A stretch of DNA of 39,901 nucleotides from positions 1 through 39,901 of the forward strand of contig JAILNG010000067.1 of the NCBI GenBank assembly GCA_024691875.1, written 5' to 3'. The notes under the pieces were generated by a model that was not told the DNA's origin, searched no databases, and saw nothing but the letters and a program-made list of their open reading frames with translations. The first letter of the stretch is position 1; each line of letters opens with the position of its first letter. Both the position numbers and the translations under genes were made by a program. This DNA comes from Lachnospiraceae bacterium (lineage in GTDB: Bacteria; Bacillota; Clostridia; Lachnospirales; Lachnospiraceae). Positions 27,660-37,526 of this stretch are shown here, one piece after another.

Positions 27660-30600
27660 ATGAAAGAAAAGATTGAGAGACTTTCAAAAGGAATATTCGA
27701 ATATGAACAACCGGAAATCATTCTCTCTCAGGATGTTTTGAACATATTCATCAGTGAGGGCGAAGTACAGACCGGTTCCTTTGTCATCTCAAATTCTGCC
27801 AACACTTCAATGAAAGGACTTCTTTACAGTTCTTCACAGATCCTGGAATTGGGAAGTAAGAGCTTTAACGGCGTTATGAATGAGATCACCTTCAAGGTCA
27901 ACTGCCTGCACATGGAGCAAGGGGAGAGGACAGAGGGGAGGATCGACATTGTTTCTGACTGCGGCGAGCAGCAGCTTCCTTTCACGATTTCGGTTTTGGG
28001 AACCACCTGCAGGAGTTCCATCGGAAGGATCAACAACTTTTTCAGTTTTCAAAGCCTTGCCCAGGCCAATTGGAACGAAGCTTTGGAGCTTTTCTCGGGA
28101 AAAGCGTTTTACGATGCGGTCATCAAAAACGATGACGAGCTTAAAGGCATATATCAGGCGCTTGAGTCTTCACCCGACAGAAACATGGCGATGGAGGAAT
28201 TTCTTTATTCCAGAAAGAAGAAAGCGGAATGCAGCTTCTTCGTCGGAACCTCCGAGATCTCACTTGAAACGGATCCCATCAGCTTCATGGAAAAGATCGC
28301 CATCACCAAAAGTGCGTGGGGCTATCTCAAGCTTCGGGTGGAAACAGACTCGCCCCACATCATTCCGGCAAAAAAAGTCATAGAAAACAGCGATTTCATT
28401 AACGGTCGCTTTGAACTCAGAGTGATCTCCAATCTGGAGGGGCTTAAGCCCGGCATAAGACATTACAGCATCAGGATCTACAACGCTCTTCATGAGGTTG
28501 TCATTCCCGTAACCTACAAGATCAGGGGTGAGGACGACAAGAAAAAAGAGAGAGATCTGGCTGTAAAGAAATACATTCTGAGCCTGGCGGATCATCTGGT
28601 CGGTTTCCATTGCGGAAGGATACCGCTCACGGATTTCGTGACGGAATCCATCAGACTTTCAGAGGCACTGATGCTCCTTATAGACAGAGAACTGAGCCTC
28701 AGAGCCAAGGATGAAGATAAACTGATCTCCTTAAGAGACAAGATCGGTGTCTACAGAGCATTTCTTGCTACATTTGAATCCCACAGCCCCATGGTTGACG
28801 ACATCATTTCGTCTGCTCTTTTGAAAAAAAGAGAGTACGAGAACAGCGACAGCGTTCTTTACTCCTGCATTCTCTACATTGAGGCGAAGCTCGCAAAAGA
28901 TCCCGAAGCAGTGAGAGCAAATGCGGAAAGCATTAGAGCGACATTTGAGAGAAAGAGTGACAATGCGCTGCTTCTCATGATGTACATGGACCTTGAGCCC
29001 AGACTAAAAGACAACTTTAAACTCAGATACGAGTACGTCAGGGAACTTTTGGAAGCAGGAAGCAACAGCGCCCTTCTCTTAAGCGAAGCGGGACTCATCC
29101 TGAAGAATAATCCCGAGCTTCTTACGAGAGGCGACAGAACGGAGTGCCGCATCCTTCTTTTCATGATCGGTAACGGCATTTTAAACGAGAGAGTTATGCT
29201 GGAATTTGTCTATTGCTCAAAGGACAACGGAGACTGCGGGAAATTGCAGCTTCTGGTGCTCCAAAAGCTGCATGATGAGAGCGACGACAAGGAGCTTCTT
29301 GCAAGCATATGCAATAAGGTTGTTCAGGCGGACCTGAGGGACACCAAGTATCACGTCTATTTTAAAGAGGCGGTGGCAGCTCAGCTCAGCCTTGTCAATA
29401 TTTTTGAGTATTACATGTACACCTACGGGGACAATTCCGATGAAAGCATAGAGCAGCCTGTACTTCTCTATTTTGGCTATAATTCGGCCTTACCCGAGGA
29501 CAGAACGGCGGTTCTCTATGCCAACGTGATAAAAAACAAGGAAGAGAACAAAGCCATTTACAGGGCCTACCTGAAAAACATCGAGCAATTTGCCGTAAAT
29601 TCCGTTAAAAGCGGTAAGATCGACAAAACGCTTGCTGTGATCTACGCGGATGTTTTGAACAGAGAGCTCCTGGATGCCACGCTTGCGGACTTCGTTCCCG
29701 ACATCCTCTTCACTTACAGAGTGGACGTGGAGAGCGGACGCTTTAAGGATGTGGTGGTTACAAACGCTCAGGAATCCGCAGACAGAAGATATCCTCTGAT
29801 CGACGGTCATGCTGATGTACTTCTCTACACAGACTCGTGCATATGCTGGCTGGAAGACTCCGATGGCAACAGATACCTTTTGGGTGATCAGGGCAAGTGC
29901 ATGCGTTACCTGCACATGCAGGATATGCTCGGAAACTGCTATGATGCGGGATCACAGAACCCAAGACTTTTACTCTACATGTGGGAGAAAAACCTGCAGT
30001 ACAATCAGAGTGAGGATTCCTACATTGCTCTTCAGAAGCAGATCTCGGGGATCAAGACACTTAAGCCCGAGGTTGCAAACGTTTGCTTTTACAATCTTGC
30101 GGAGTACTATTACGATAATTATGAGGGCGAACTTCTGGAAGCCTATCTCGCAGACGTGGACATCAGTCTGCTGAATGCAGCTCAGCGCACGAAGATCATC
30201 GAACTCATGATCGTAAGAGACATGTACGACAAGGTGATCAGCTATGTAAGGGAATTCGGATGCGAGAATCTGGCCTTAAAACGACTTTCCAAGCTTTGTC
30301 TGCACGCCATTGAGGCGCCGATTGCGGAAACGGACAGAGAGAGCATAGTGGCTATGAGCCATTTTGCGTTCAGAAACGGAAGTGTTGACGACAGACTCTT
30401 AAAGTTCATCGTTGACAACTTTAACGGCACGACGCTTGAAATGTACGAGATCTGGAATGCGGCAAAAGAGGCAAATCTTGACACCTTAAAGCTTGAAGAA
30501 AATCTTCTGGCTCAGATCCTGTTTACGGAAAGCTACGTGGAAAACACATTTGCCGTATTTAAGAGCTACTACTTTAAAAACAACAATCGTAAGCTCGTAA

Positions 30601-31253
30601 GAGCTTTCATTTCCTACACCGCTTACAAATACTTTGTTTGCGAACGGGTTACGGAGAACGAATTTTTTGATATCCTGAGGGCGGATCCTTCGCTGGAAAA
30701 CAGCCGTATCGGAATTTTGGCACTTCTCAAGCATTACAGCGAGAAAGAAGTACTGACGCCTTCGGAAAAGGAGTTTGCGGACACACACATCCGACAGCTC
30801 CTTCAAAAGAAAGTCTTTTATGCGTTTTTCAAGGATTTCGGAAACAAGCTTTCGTTACCGGAAAGTATGCTTGAAAAATGTTATATAGAATACAGGACGA
30901 ATCCCAATAAGATGGTTTACATCCATTACTCCTACGATAAGGGAAAGGAGTTTGCGGTGGAAGTAATGCCCGATGTGGGCTATGGCATCTTTACAAAGGA
31001 GTTCATTCTGTTCTACGGAGAGGTTCTTCAATACTTTATTACCGAAACCGACGGTGAAAGCGAAGAGATCACAGAAAGCAAGTCGATCACCTATCTTGAG
31101 GATCCTTCGGAAGGAGGTTCGGCAACGAAATATGACAAGATCAACAACATCCTGATAGCTGCGGAGCTGAAGGATGATAAGACGGTGCTGCAGTATCTTG
31201 AGCAGTATTACCTTACGGAATATGCTGTTAAAAGACACTTCAGACCGATCTGA
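27660..31253 (+). CDS. Large (1197 aa) protein of uncharacterised family (possibly the Pfam family I recall as DUF5717)
   Basis: Single long ORF without TM; N-terminal beta-rich segments, then long alpha-helical region. Family assignment from memory only. Confidence 0.75.
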   Translation: MKEKIERLSKGIFEYEQPEIILSQDVLNIFISEGEVQTGSFVISNSANTSMKGLLYSSSQILELGSKSFNGVMNEITFKVNCLHMEQGERTEGRIDIVSDCGEQQLPFTISVLGTTCRSSIGRINNFFSFQSLAQANWNEALELFSGKAFYDAVIKNDDELKGIYQALESSPDRNMAMEEFLYSRKKKAECSFFVGTSEISLETDPISFMEKIAITKSAWGYLKLRVETDSPHIIPAKKVIENSDFINGRFELRVISNLEGLKPGIRHYSIRIYNALHEVVIPVTYKIRGEDDKKKERDLAVKKYILSLADHLVGFHCGRIPLTDFVTESIRLSEALMLLIDRELSLRAKDEDKLISLRDKIGVYRAFLATFESHSPMVDDIISSALLKKREYENSDSVLYSCILYIEAKLAKDPEAVRANAESIRATFERKSDNALLLMMYMDLEPRLKDNFKLRYEYVRELLEAGSNSALLLSEAGLILKNNPELLTRGDRTECRILLFMIGNGILNERVMLEFVYCSKDNGDCGKLQLLVLQKLHDESDDKELLASICNKVVQADLRDTKYHVYFKEAVAAQLSLVNIFEYYMYTYGDNSDESIEQPVLLYFGYNSALPEDRTAVLYANVIKNKEENKAIYRAYLKNIEQFAVNSVKSGKIDKTLAVIYADVLNRELLDATLADFVPDILFTYRVDVESGRFKDVVVTNAQESADRRYPLIDGHADVLLYTDSCICWLEDSDGNRYLLGDQGKCMRYLHMQDMLGNCYDAGSQNPRLLLYMWEKNLQYNQSEDSYIALQKQISGIKTLKPEVANVCFYNLAEYYYDNYEGELLEAYLADVDISLLNAAQRTKIIELMIVRDMYDKVISYVREFGCENLALKRLSKLCLHAIEAPIAETDRESIVAMSHFAFRNGSVDDRLLKFIVDNFNGTTLEMYEIWNAAKEANLDTLKLEENLLAQILFTESYVENTFAVFKSYYFKNNNRKLVRAFISYTAYKYFVCERVTENEFFDILRADPSLENSRIGILALLKHYSEKEVLTPSEKEFADTHIRQLLQKKVFYAFFKDFGNKLSLPESMLEKCYIEYRTNPNKMVYIHYSYDKGKEFAVEVMPDVGYGIFTKEFILFYGEVLQYFITETDGESEEITESKSITYLEDPSEGGSATKYDKINNILIAAELKDDKTVLQYLEQYYLTEYAVKRHFRPI

Positions 31254-31293
31254 CGCACTATGTTTAAATCACTATAAGATCAGGGGTTAAGAG

Positions 31294-32535
31294 ATGGCTT
31301 CATTAGTACTTGGAATGGATTTTTACGAAAAAGAGGTATATGTAGGCCTTTGGAACGAGGAAGAACGTTGTACCAAAAGCTTTAACGTGCCTGCCAAATC
31401 AGATGGCGAGCATATACCTCTTTTTGTCGTACCCACGAGTAAAGAGACTTTTATCGCAGGTCATGAAGGCATTGCTTACAGTATTCGAGAGGGATGTAAC
31501 GGGGTTTCGCTTCTTTACGGAAAGAATGTAAAGGAAAGAGTTGAAGTCAACGGGATGGAGTTCGGGATCTCCGAGCTTTTGGCAGGCTTCATCGGAGACA
31601 TTTTGACGGCTGTCAGAAAATGCTATGCGGGAGCGGCTTTTTCCAGGATCTGTATTACCGGCGAAAGAATGAATCCCGAAGACAGCAGAAGACTTTCCGA
31701 TGCGCTCATGAGACTTGGTTACGGTAAAGAAAGATTTTTCATAATAAATCATGCCAATGCTTTTTTGAGATACATGGTAAGTTCCGATGAGATCCGCAGA
31801 AGACAGCGCTCGGTTACCATAGATACGGATTCCTTCGGAAGTGAGGTCTACTTTTACAATCCCGCTGACAGAGGAATGGGCTTCCCGGCTTACATCGAGC
31901 GACTCGAAGCCTCTCCCGCTTTAAATGTTGAGCTTTATGAGATCACCGACGAAGAAAAAAGAAAAGAAGCCTTTGAAGACGTTGTCAGCTATGTAATGAA
32001 ACAGGACAGGAACATTAATTGTCTGTACGTGACCGGCCGGATAGCGGAGGATGAAAGGATCAAGGATGTGCTCAGAAGGTACGCTTCTGCCAGCCTTAAG
32101 ATCTTTTCGGGACAGAACCTCTACTCCTCAGGAGCCTGCTATCGGGCTGTAGATGAGAAGCTGAAAGACGGTATCCTCTGCGACGGAGAAGTTTTCCACA
32201 CGGTTTCCGTTGAGGGCTATAAGGATGCGGTAATAGACGGGATAGCACTGATCAATGCAGGGTGTCCCTTAAGCCGGGCGAAGGGCAGGATCTATCTGAT
32301 CCCCGACAATTCCGATAAGATCGTATTCAGGATCAGAGATCTGAGAAACGGTCATTCCGAGGCTGTGAATTTTCCGCTTGACGGACTGATCCACAGGGAG
32401 AACAGAACCAACAGACTTGAGATCACGGTCTGGTTTCCGGACATTAAGACATTGGTGATCAAAGTGCGCGACCTGGGCTTCGGAGAAATCTATCCCGCAA
32501 GCTACAGAGTCTGCGAACAAACGATAATGCTTTAA
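31294..32535 (+). CDS. Degenerate Hsp70/actin-like protein (possibly the Pfam family I recall as DUF5716)
   Basis: Order of segments resembles DnaK: LGMDFYEKEVYVGLWN; SRICITGERMNPEDSRRLSDALMRLGYGKERFFIINHANAFLRYMV; RSVTIDTDSFGSEVYFY; NCLYVTGRIAEDERIKDVLRRYASASLKIFSGQNLYSSGACYRAV; then beta-rich C-terminus. Confidence 0.6.
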   Translation: MASLVLGMDFYEKEVYVGLWNEEERCTKSFNVPAKSDGEHIPLFVVPTSKETFIAGHEGIAYSIREGCNGVSLLYGKNVKERVEVNGMEFGISELLAGFIGDILTAVRKCYAGAAFSRICITGERMNPEDSRRLSDALMRLGYGKERFFIINHANAFLRYMVSSDEIRRRQRSVTIDTDSFGSEVYFYNPADRGMGFPAYIERLEASPALNVELYEITDEEKRKEAFEDVVSYVMKQDRNINCLYVTGRIAEDERIKDVLRRYASASLKIFSGQNLYSSGACYRAVDEKLKDGILCDGEVFHTVSVEGYKDAVIDGIALINAGCPLSRAKGRIYLIPDNSDKIVFRIRDLRNGHSEAVNFPLDGLIHRENRTNRLEITVWFPDIKTLVIKVRDLGFGEIYPASYRVCEQTIML

Positions 32536-32547
32536 AGGAACATTCAT

Positions 32548-33384
32548 ATGGGTAAAATGATCGTTACCGAGGGTAACTACTCGAAAAAACCATATTATTT
32601 AAAAAATTCGAAACTCAGCATACATTCCATAGAGGAGCTTTGCTATTGCATCACCAAAAACCCGGAACTCTGCGAGGACTTCCTTTATGATAAGGATCTG
32701 GCGCTGTTCATAGACGAGGAACTGGGACTTAAAGAACGTGGCAACCTTCTTGCGGATTGTATTGAAAGGGATGCACCGTTAAAGGATCTTGTAACTGTAT
32801 GCTTTTGTTCCTGCGATTACCTGGTCCGTGAAGAGATCGAGGATTTTCTTGAGGAGCTTTCCAGATCCGAGCGAAGTGAAAAATGGATCAGGATCAGAAA
32901 CAAAGCAGACAGCTATCTGAGCCATGAAAATTACAAAAATGCGGTGATCAATTACAGAAGTCTGGTAAAAGATGCCGGAAGCCTTGGGATCACAAGCGAA
33001 AACCTGGGAGACATCTATCACAATATGGGGATCGCTTTCCTCCACACGGAAGGCTTCGAAACGGCAGCGGAATGCTTCAGGCTGGCATATGAAAGAAACA
33101 ACAGAGAGGAGTCTTTGAAATCCTATCTTCTTTCTCTTAAATTCGGGGAGAAGAATGATGATTACAGAACGGCACTTGATGTTTATAATATTTCCGAAGA
33201 AACAACGGATTGGCTTAAAAATGCCGTGTTTCATACGGAACTTGAGGCTTCCGACGAAGCTGAGCTCTATGAACTCAGGGAGGCGGAAAAGCTTTTGAAA
33301 AACGGTCGAGTGTCTGATTTTTACGACACCGTGGCAAAGATGACCGAGGAAATGAAGGAACAGTACAGAAAATACAACGAGTAA
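32548..33384 (+). CDS. TPR-like protein of unknown function
   Basis: Helical repeats: ENLGDIYHNMGIAFLHTEGFETAAECFRLAYERN. Confidence 0.65.
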   Translation: MGKMIVTEGNYSKKPYYLKNSKLSIHSIEELCYCITKNPELCEDFLYDKDLALFIDEELGLKERGNLLADCIERDAPLKDLVTVCFCSCDYLVREEIEDFLEELSRSERSEKWIRIRNKADSYLSHENYKNAVINYRSLVKDAGSLGITSENLGDIYHNMGIAFLHTEGFETAAECFRLAYERNNREESLKSYLLSLKFGEKNDDYRTALDVYNISEETTDWLKNAVFHTELEASDEAELYELREAEKLLKNGRVSDFYDTVAKMTEEMKEQYRKYNE

Positions 33385-33399
33385 AAGAAACGGACGGAT

Positions 33400-34563
33400 A
33401 TGGGACTTTTCAGCTTTTTCAAAAAAAGAAAAGTGAAAAATGAACCTGAGAAAGATGTCAGGACCACCCGAGTGAGCGAAGAAGCGCTTGCGGACAGACA
33501 GGTGAGAATGGCCTTTTTGGAGGGCAATTGTGAGATCATCCAGGCTGCCGACAGGCAGATCCTCGAGTCGCGTAAAGAATACGATGTGGTGACCAGTTAC
33601 CTTTCGGACATTCAGAAGATCGATGCGGTGGGACAGGAAGAAAGAAAAGAGATCAACGAAAGTGCCAACAGGATCATAAATCTGAACAAGGAAAGGGAGG
33701 CAATGACTCACACGCCGCCCAAGATCACCATTGCCCAGAGATACGCCATCGAGCAGGATGAAGAAAACATTTTATCCGAGATCAAAAAACTCAGCGAAAA
33801 TGAGGCGTACAAAGGACTGGTGGAAAAGGATCTGAGTGTCCTTGAAAATGAGAGAGATGCCTTGGACGGTTTGATCACAAACGAGATCTCCAAGACCGAA
33901 TTTAACAGAAGGCTGCTGATCGTGGCAACGATATTTATCGGACTTGCGCTGGCCTTTTTAATATATGCCCGAGTCATTATGAAGGCGGACATTACATTGG
34001 TGTTTGCCCTTGTGGTGCTTTTCGGAGCGCTTTGTGCGGGCTACTTTTTCCTGGTGCACAGAAAGACAGTAAGGGAACTTAAGGAAAACGAGGCAAAGCT
34101 TGGCAGAGCCATTACTCTGATCAATAAGACAAAGATCAAGTACGTGAATGTCACAAACGTGCTGGATTACAATTACGAAAAGTATCACGTCACGGGAGCT
34201 TCGGATCTGAGCTTTAACTGGAAAGAGTACAACCGTATTCTGGAAGAGGAAAAAAGATTCCAGAAGGCGGAGCAGCTGATCGATTTTTACGATAACGATC
34301 TGAAGACAAGGCTCAAAGCGTGCGGTGTTGCAGACACAGGCATATGGGTCTACCAGTGCGAAGCATTGGTGGATGCGGGTGAAATGGTGGAAGTTCGCCA
34401 CAGATTAAACGTGAGACGCCAAAAACTCAGAAAGGCCATTGATTTTAACAACCAACAGAAAAAGAGTGCCGTTCTGGCTCTCAGAAGTTTCGTTATAAAG
34501 CACAAAGAATACGAGTTTGAGACCAAAATGGTTATGGAAAGGTACGGATTGACGAATCAGTGA
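33400..34563 (+). CDS. Coiled-coil membrane protein with two central TM helices
   Basis: TM1 LLIVATIFIGLALAFLIYARVI, TM2 ITLVFALVVLFGALCAGYFFLV; charged helical flanks. Confidence 0.7.
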   Translation: MGLFSFFKKRKVKNEPEKDVRTTRVSEEALADRQVRMAFLEGNCEIIQAADRQILESRKEYDVVTSYLSDIQKIDAVGQEERKEINESANRIINLNKEREAMTHTPPKITIAQRYAIEQDEENILSEIKKLSENEAYKGLVEKDLSVLENERDALDGLITNEISKTEFNRRLLIVATIFIGLALAFLIYARVIMKADITLVFALVVLFGALCAGYFFLVHRKTVRELKENEAKLGRAITLINKTKIKYVNVTNVLDYNYEKYHVTGASDLSFNWKEYNRILEEEKRFQKAEQLIDFYDNDLKTRLKACGVADTGIWVYQCEALVDAGEMVEVRHRLNVRRQKLRKAIDFNNQQKKSAVLALRSFVIKHKEYEFETKMVMERYGLTNQ

Positions 34564-34577
34564 ACCTTTGTTAAAAT
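34549..34577 (+). promoter_or_regulatory. Promoter of valS overlapping end of the upstream CDS
   Basis: TTGACG - 17 nt - TAAAAT. Confidence 0.6.
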
Positions 34578-34650
34578 ATTTACTTTAGTCGGTCAAAGAG
34601 TGAAATGGCCGAGATTAAAAAGAAAAAGATTTTCTTGAAAGGATTAATAT

Positions 34651-37356
34651 ATGAACAAGGAACTTGAAAAAAACTACGATCCCAAACAGATAGAGGATCG
34701 ACTGTACAAAAAATGGATTGATAACAAATACTTCCATGCGGAACCCGACCCGAAGAAGAAACCCTTCACCATCGTTATTCCGCCGCCGAACATTACAGGA
34801 CAGCTTCACATGGGACATGCCCTGGACAACACAATGCAGGACATTCTCATCAGATACAAGAGAATGCAGGGCTATAATGCACTTTGGCAGCCCGGTACAG
34901 ACCATGCTTCCATCGCCACGGAAGTAAAGATCATTGAAACATTAAAAAAAGAAGGCATAGACAAGCACGATCTCGGAAGAGAAGGCTTCTTAAAGAGAGC
35001 TTGGGAGTGGAGAGCTCAGTATGGCGGAAGGATCGTTGAGCAGCTTAAAAAGCTCGGCTCCTCATGCGATTGGGACAGAGAACGTTTCACTATGGACGAA
35101 GGCTGTAACAAGGCCGTTGAGGAAGTTTTTGTAAATCTTTACAAAAAAGGTATGATCTACAAGGGTTCCAGGATCGTAAACTGGTGCCCTGTTTGCAAAA
35201 CATCCATTTCGGATGCGGAAGTTGAATACGAAGATCAGGCAGGACATTTTTGGCACATCAAGTATCCTCTTGTAGAAGAGGACGGAAGCATCAGTAAGAC
35301 ACGCTTCCTTGAATTTGCCACCACGAGACCTGAGACAATGCTCGGAGATACGGCGGTTGCGGTAAATCCCGATGACGATCGTTACAAGGACATTGTAGGC
35401 AAATTTGTATGGCTTCCCTTTGTTGACAGAAAGATCCCTATCATTGCGGATCCTTATGTTGAAATGGATTTCGGAACAGGTGTTGTTAAGATCACACCCG
35501 CTCACGACCCCAATGACTTTGAAGTAGGAAAGCGTCACAATCTGCCTGAGATCAACATTTTAAACGATGATGCCACCATCAATGAGAACGGCGGTAAGTT
35601 TAACGGAATGGACAGATACGCTGCCCGTGAACGGATCGTTAAGGAATTGGACGAGATGGGACTTCTTGTTCGCATCGAGGACTATTCTCACAATGTAGGT
35701 ACTCATGATCGCTGCAAGACTACAGTAGAGCCTCTTATCAAGAAGCAGTGGTTCGTAAAGATGGACGAGCTCATCAAGCCTGCGGTTGATGCGATCAAGA
35801 ACGGCGAGATCAAGCTCATTCCCGAGAGAATGGAAAAAACCTACTACAACTGGACCGATAACATCAAGGACTGGTGCATTTCACGTCAGCTTTGGTGGGG
35901 GCACAGAATTCCCGCTTATTATTGTGCAGACTGCGGAGAGATCATTGTTGAGAAGACAGAGAATGCTCCTCACAAATGTCCCAAGTGCGGTGGCACAAAT
36001 TTGACACAGGATCCTGATACACTTGATACATGGTTTTCATCCGCTCTTTGGCCTTTCTCGACATTGGGATGGCCGGATAAGACGGAGGACCTCAAGTACT
36101 TCTATCCTACGGATGTTCTTGTTACGGGCTATGACATCATTTTCTTCTGGGTAATCAGAATGATCTTCTCCGGATACGAGAATATGGGCGAAAAGCCTTT
36201 TAACACCGTTCTTTTCCACGGACTTGTAAGAGATTCGCAGGGAAGAAAGATGAGTAAATCTCTCGGAAACGGTATCGATCCCCTTGACGTCATTGACAAG
36301 TACGGAGCAGATGCTCTCAGATTTACGCTTATTACGGGAAACGCACCCGGAAATGATATGCGTTTTTATTGGGAAAGAGTTGAGGCCAGCAGAAATTTTG
36401 CAAACAAAGTTTGGAATGCTTCACGTTTCATCATGATGAACATGAGCCAGATGGAAGAGGCAGGTCTGGACTGCAAGAGTACGGACATTGACCTTAAGAA
36501 CCTTGAAGATGCGGATTGCTGGATCCTTTCCAAGCTTAACACATGCATTAAAGAAGTTACTCAGAACCTTGATGCTTTTGAACTGGGTGTTGCCGCTCAA
36601 AAGATCAACGATTTCATCTGGGATGATTTCTGCGACTGGTACATTGAGATGGTTAAACCCCGCCTCTACGGCGACAATGCCGATTCCAAGATCGCTGCCA
36701 TGTGGACACTCAGACACGTACTCACAGATGCTTTGAAGCTGTTGCATCCTTATATGCCTTTTGTTACGGAAGAGATCTTCTGCACACTTAAGGAAGCCGA
36801 AGGAACACTGGCAACAAACGAATCCGTAATGGTTTCCGAATGGCCCGTTTACGATGAGAAGTTTGCTTTTGAGAAGAAGGTAACTGCCATCGAAATGATC
36901 AAGGAAGCAGTAAAGGGTATCAGAGATGTGAGAACATCCATGAATGTAGCACCCAGCCGTAAGGCAGAGGTTTTTGTTGTATCATCCGACAAGGCTGTCA
37001 GAGATATTTTTGAAGAAAATAAGACTTTCTTCGCAGTTCTCGGATACGCTTCGGATGTGATCGTTAAGGAAGATAAGACAGGCATTGCGGATGATGCGGT
37101 TTCGGCCGTTCTTCCTCAGGCTGTTGTTTACATTCCTTTTGCGGAACTGGTTGACATTGACAAGGAGCTGGAGCGACTTGCCAAGGAAAAGGGACGATTG
37201 ACCGGTGAGATCAAGAGATGCGAAGGCATGCTCGCAAATCAGAACTTCATTTCCAAAGCACCCGAAAGCAAGATCAATGAAGAAAAGGGCAAGCTTGAGA
37301 ATTACAGAAGTATGATGGCAAAGGTGGAAGAGAGGATCAAGGCTCTTTCAAAGTGA
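34651..37356 (+). CDS. valS: Valyl-tRNA synthetase
   Basis: PPPNITGQLHMGHALDNTMQD (HIGH), GRKMSKSLGNGIDP (KMSKS), C-terminal coiled-coil. Confidence 0.98.
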   Translation: MNKELEKNYDPKQIEDRLYKKWIDNKYFHAEPDPKKKPFTIVIPPPNITGQLHMGHALDNTMQDILIRYKRMQGYNALWQPGTDHASIATEVKIIETLKKEGIDKHDLGREGFLKRAWEWRAQYGGRIVEQLKKLGSSCDWDRERFTMDEGCNKAVEEVFVNLYKKGMIYKGSRIVNWCPVCKTSISDAEVEYEDQAGHFWHIKYPLVEEDGSISKTRFLEFATTRPETMLGDTAVAVNPDDDRYKDIVGKFVWLPFVDRKIPIIADPYVEMDFGTGVVKITPAHDPNDFEVGKRHNLPEINILNDDATINENGGKFNGMDRYAARERIVKELDEMGLLVRIEDYSHNVGTHDRCKTTVEPLIKKQWFVKMDELIKPAVDAIKNGEIKLIPERMEKTYYNWTDNIKDWCISRQLWWGHRIPAYYCADCGEIIVEKTENAPHKCPKCGGTNLTQDPDTLDTWFSSALWPFSTLGWPDKTEDLKYFYPTDVLVTGYDIIFFWVIRMIFSGYENMGEKPFNTVLFHGLVRDSQGRKMSKSLGNGIDPLDVIDKYGADALRFTLITGNAPGNDMRFYWERVEASRNFANKVWNASRFIMMNMSQMEEAGLDCKSTDIDLKNLEDADCWILSKLNTCIKEVTQNLDAFELGVAAQKINDFIWDDFCDWYIEMVKPRLYGDNADSKIAAMWTLRHVLTDALKLLHPYMPFVTEEIFCTLKEAEGTLATNESVMVSEWPVYDEKFAFEKKVTAIEMIKEAVKGIRDVRTSMNVAPSRKAEVFVVSSDKAVRDIFEENKTFFAVLGYASDVIVKEDKTGIADDAVSAVLPQAVVYIPFAELVDIDKELERLAKEKGRLTGEIKRCEGMLANQNFISKAPESKINEEKGKLENYRSMMAKVEERIKALSK

Positions 37357-37379
37357 TACCGGTACAACGGAGGGCTTAG

Positions 37380-37526
37380 ATGATCGATTACGAAGAGGAA
37401 ATTAAAAAATTCCAACCCAGCCTTGAGATAGAAGAGGCGGAGGAAGCAATTTTCCACAATGACATGACGGATATTGCGGATGTCATAGAAAAACTTTCCG
37501 GACCTAAGGGGGCCAAGAAACAATGA
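37380..37526 (+). CDS. Small acidic protein (48 aa)
   Basis: ATG after SD GGAGGG: MIDYEEEIKKFQPSLEIEEAEEAIFHNDMTDIADVIEKLSGPKGAKKQ*; stop overlaps next start as ATGA. Confidence 0.7.
   Translation: MIDYEEEIKKFQPSLEIEEAEEAIFHNDMTDIADVIEKLSGPKGAKKQ

Noticed and set aside
32779-33711. 310-aa reverse ORF
   Set aside because: Antisense to two + strand genes with good SDs; composition looks like a shadow ORF.
34564-34650. T-box riboswitch upstream of valS
   Set aside because: Leader too short and no AGGGTGG-type T-box sequence seen.
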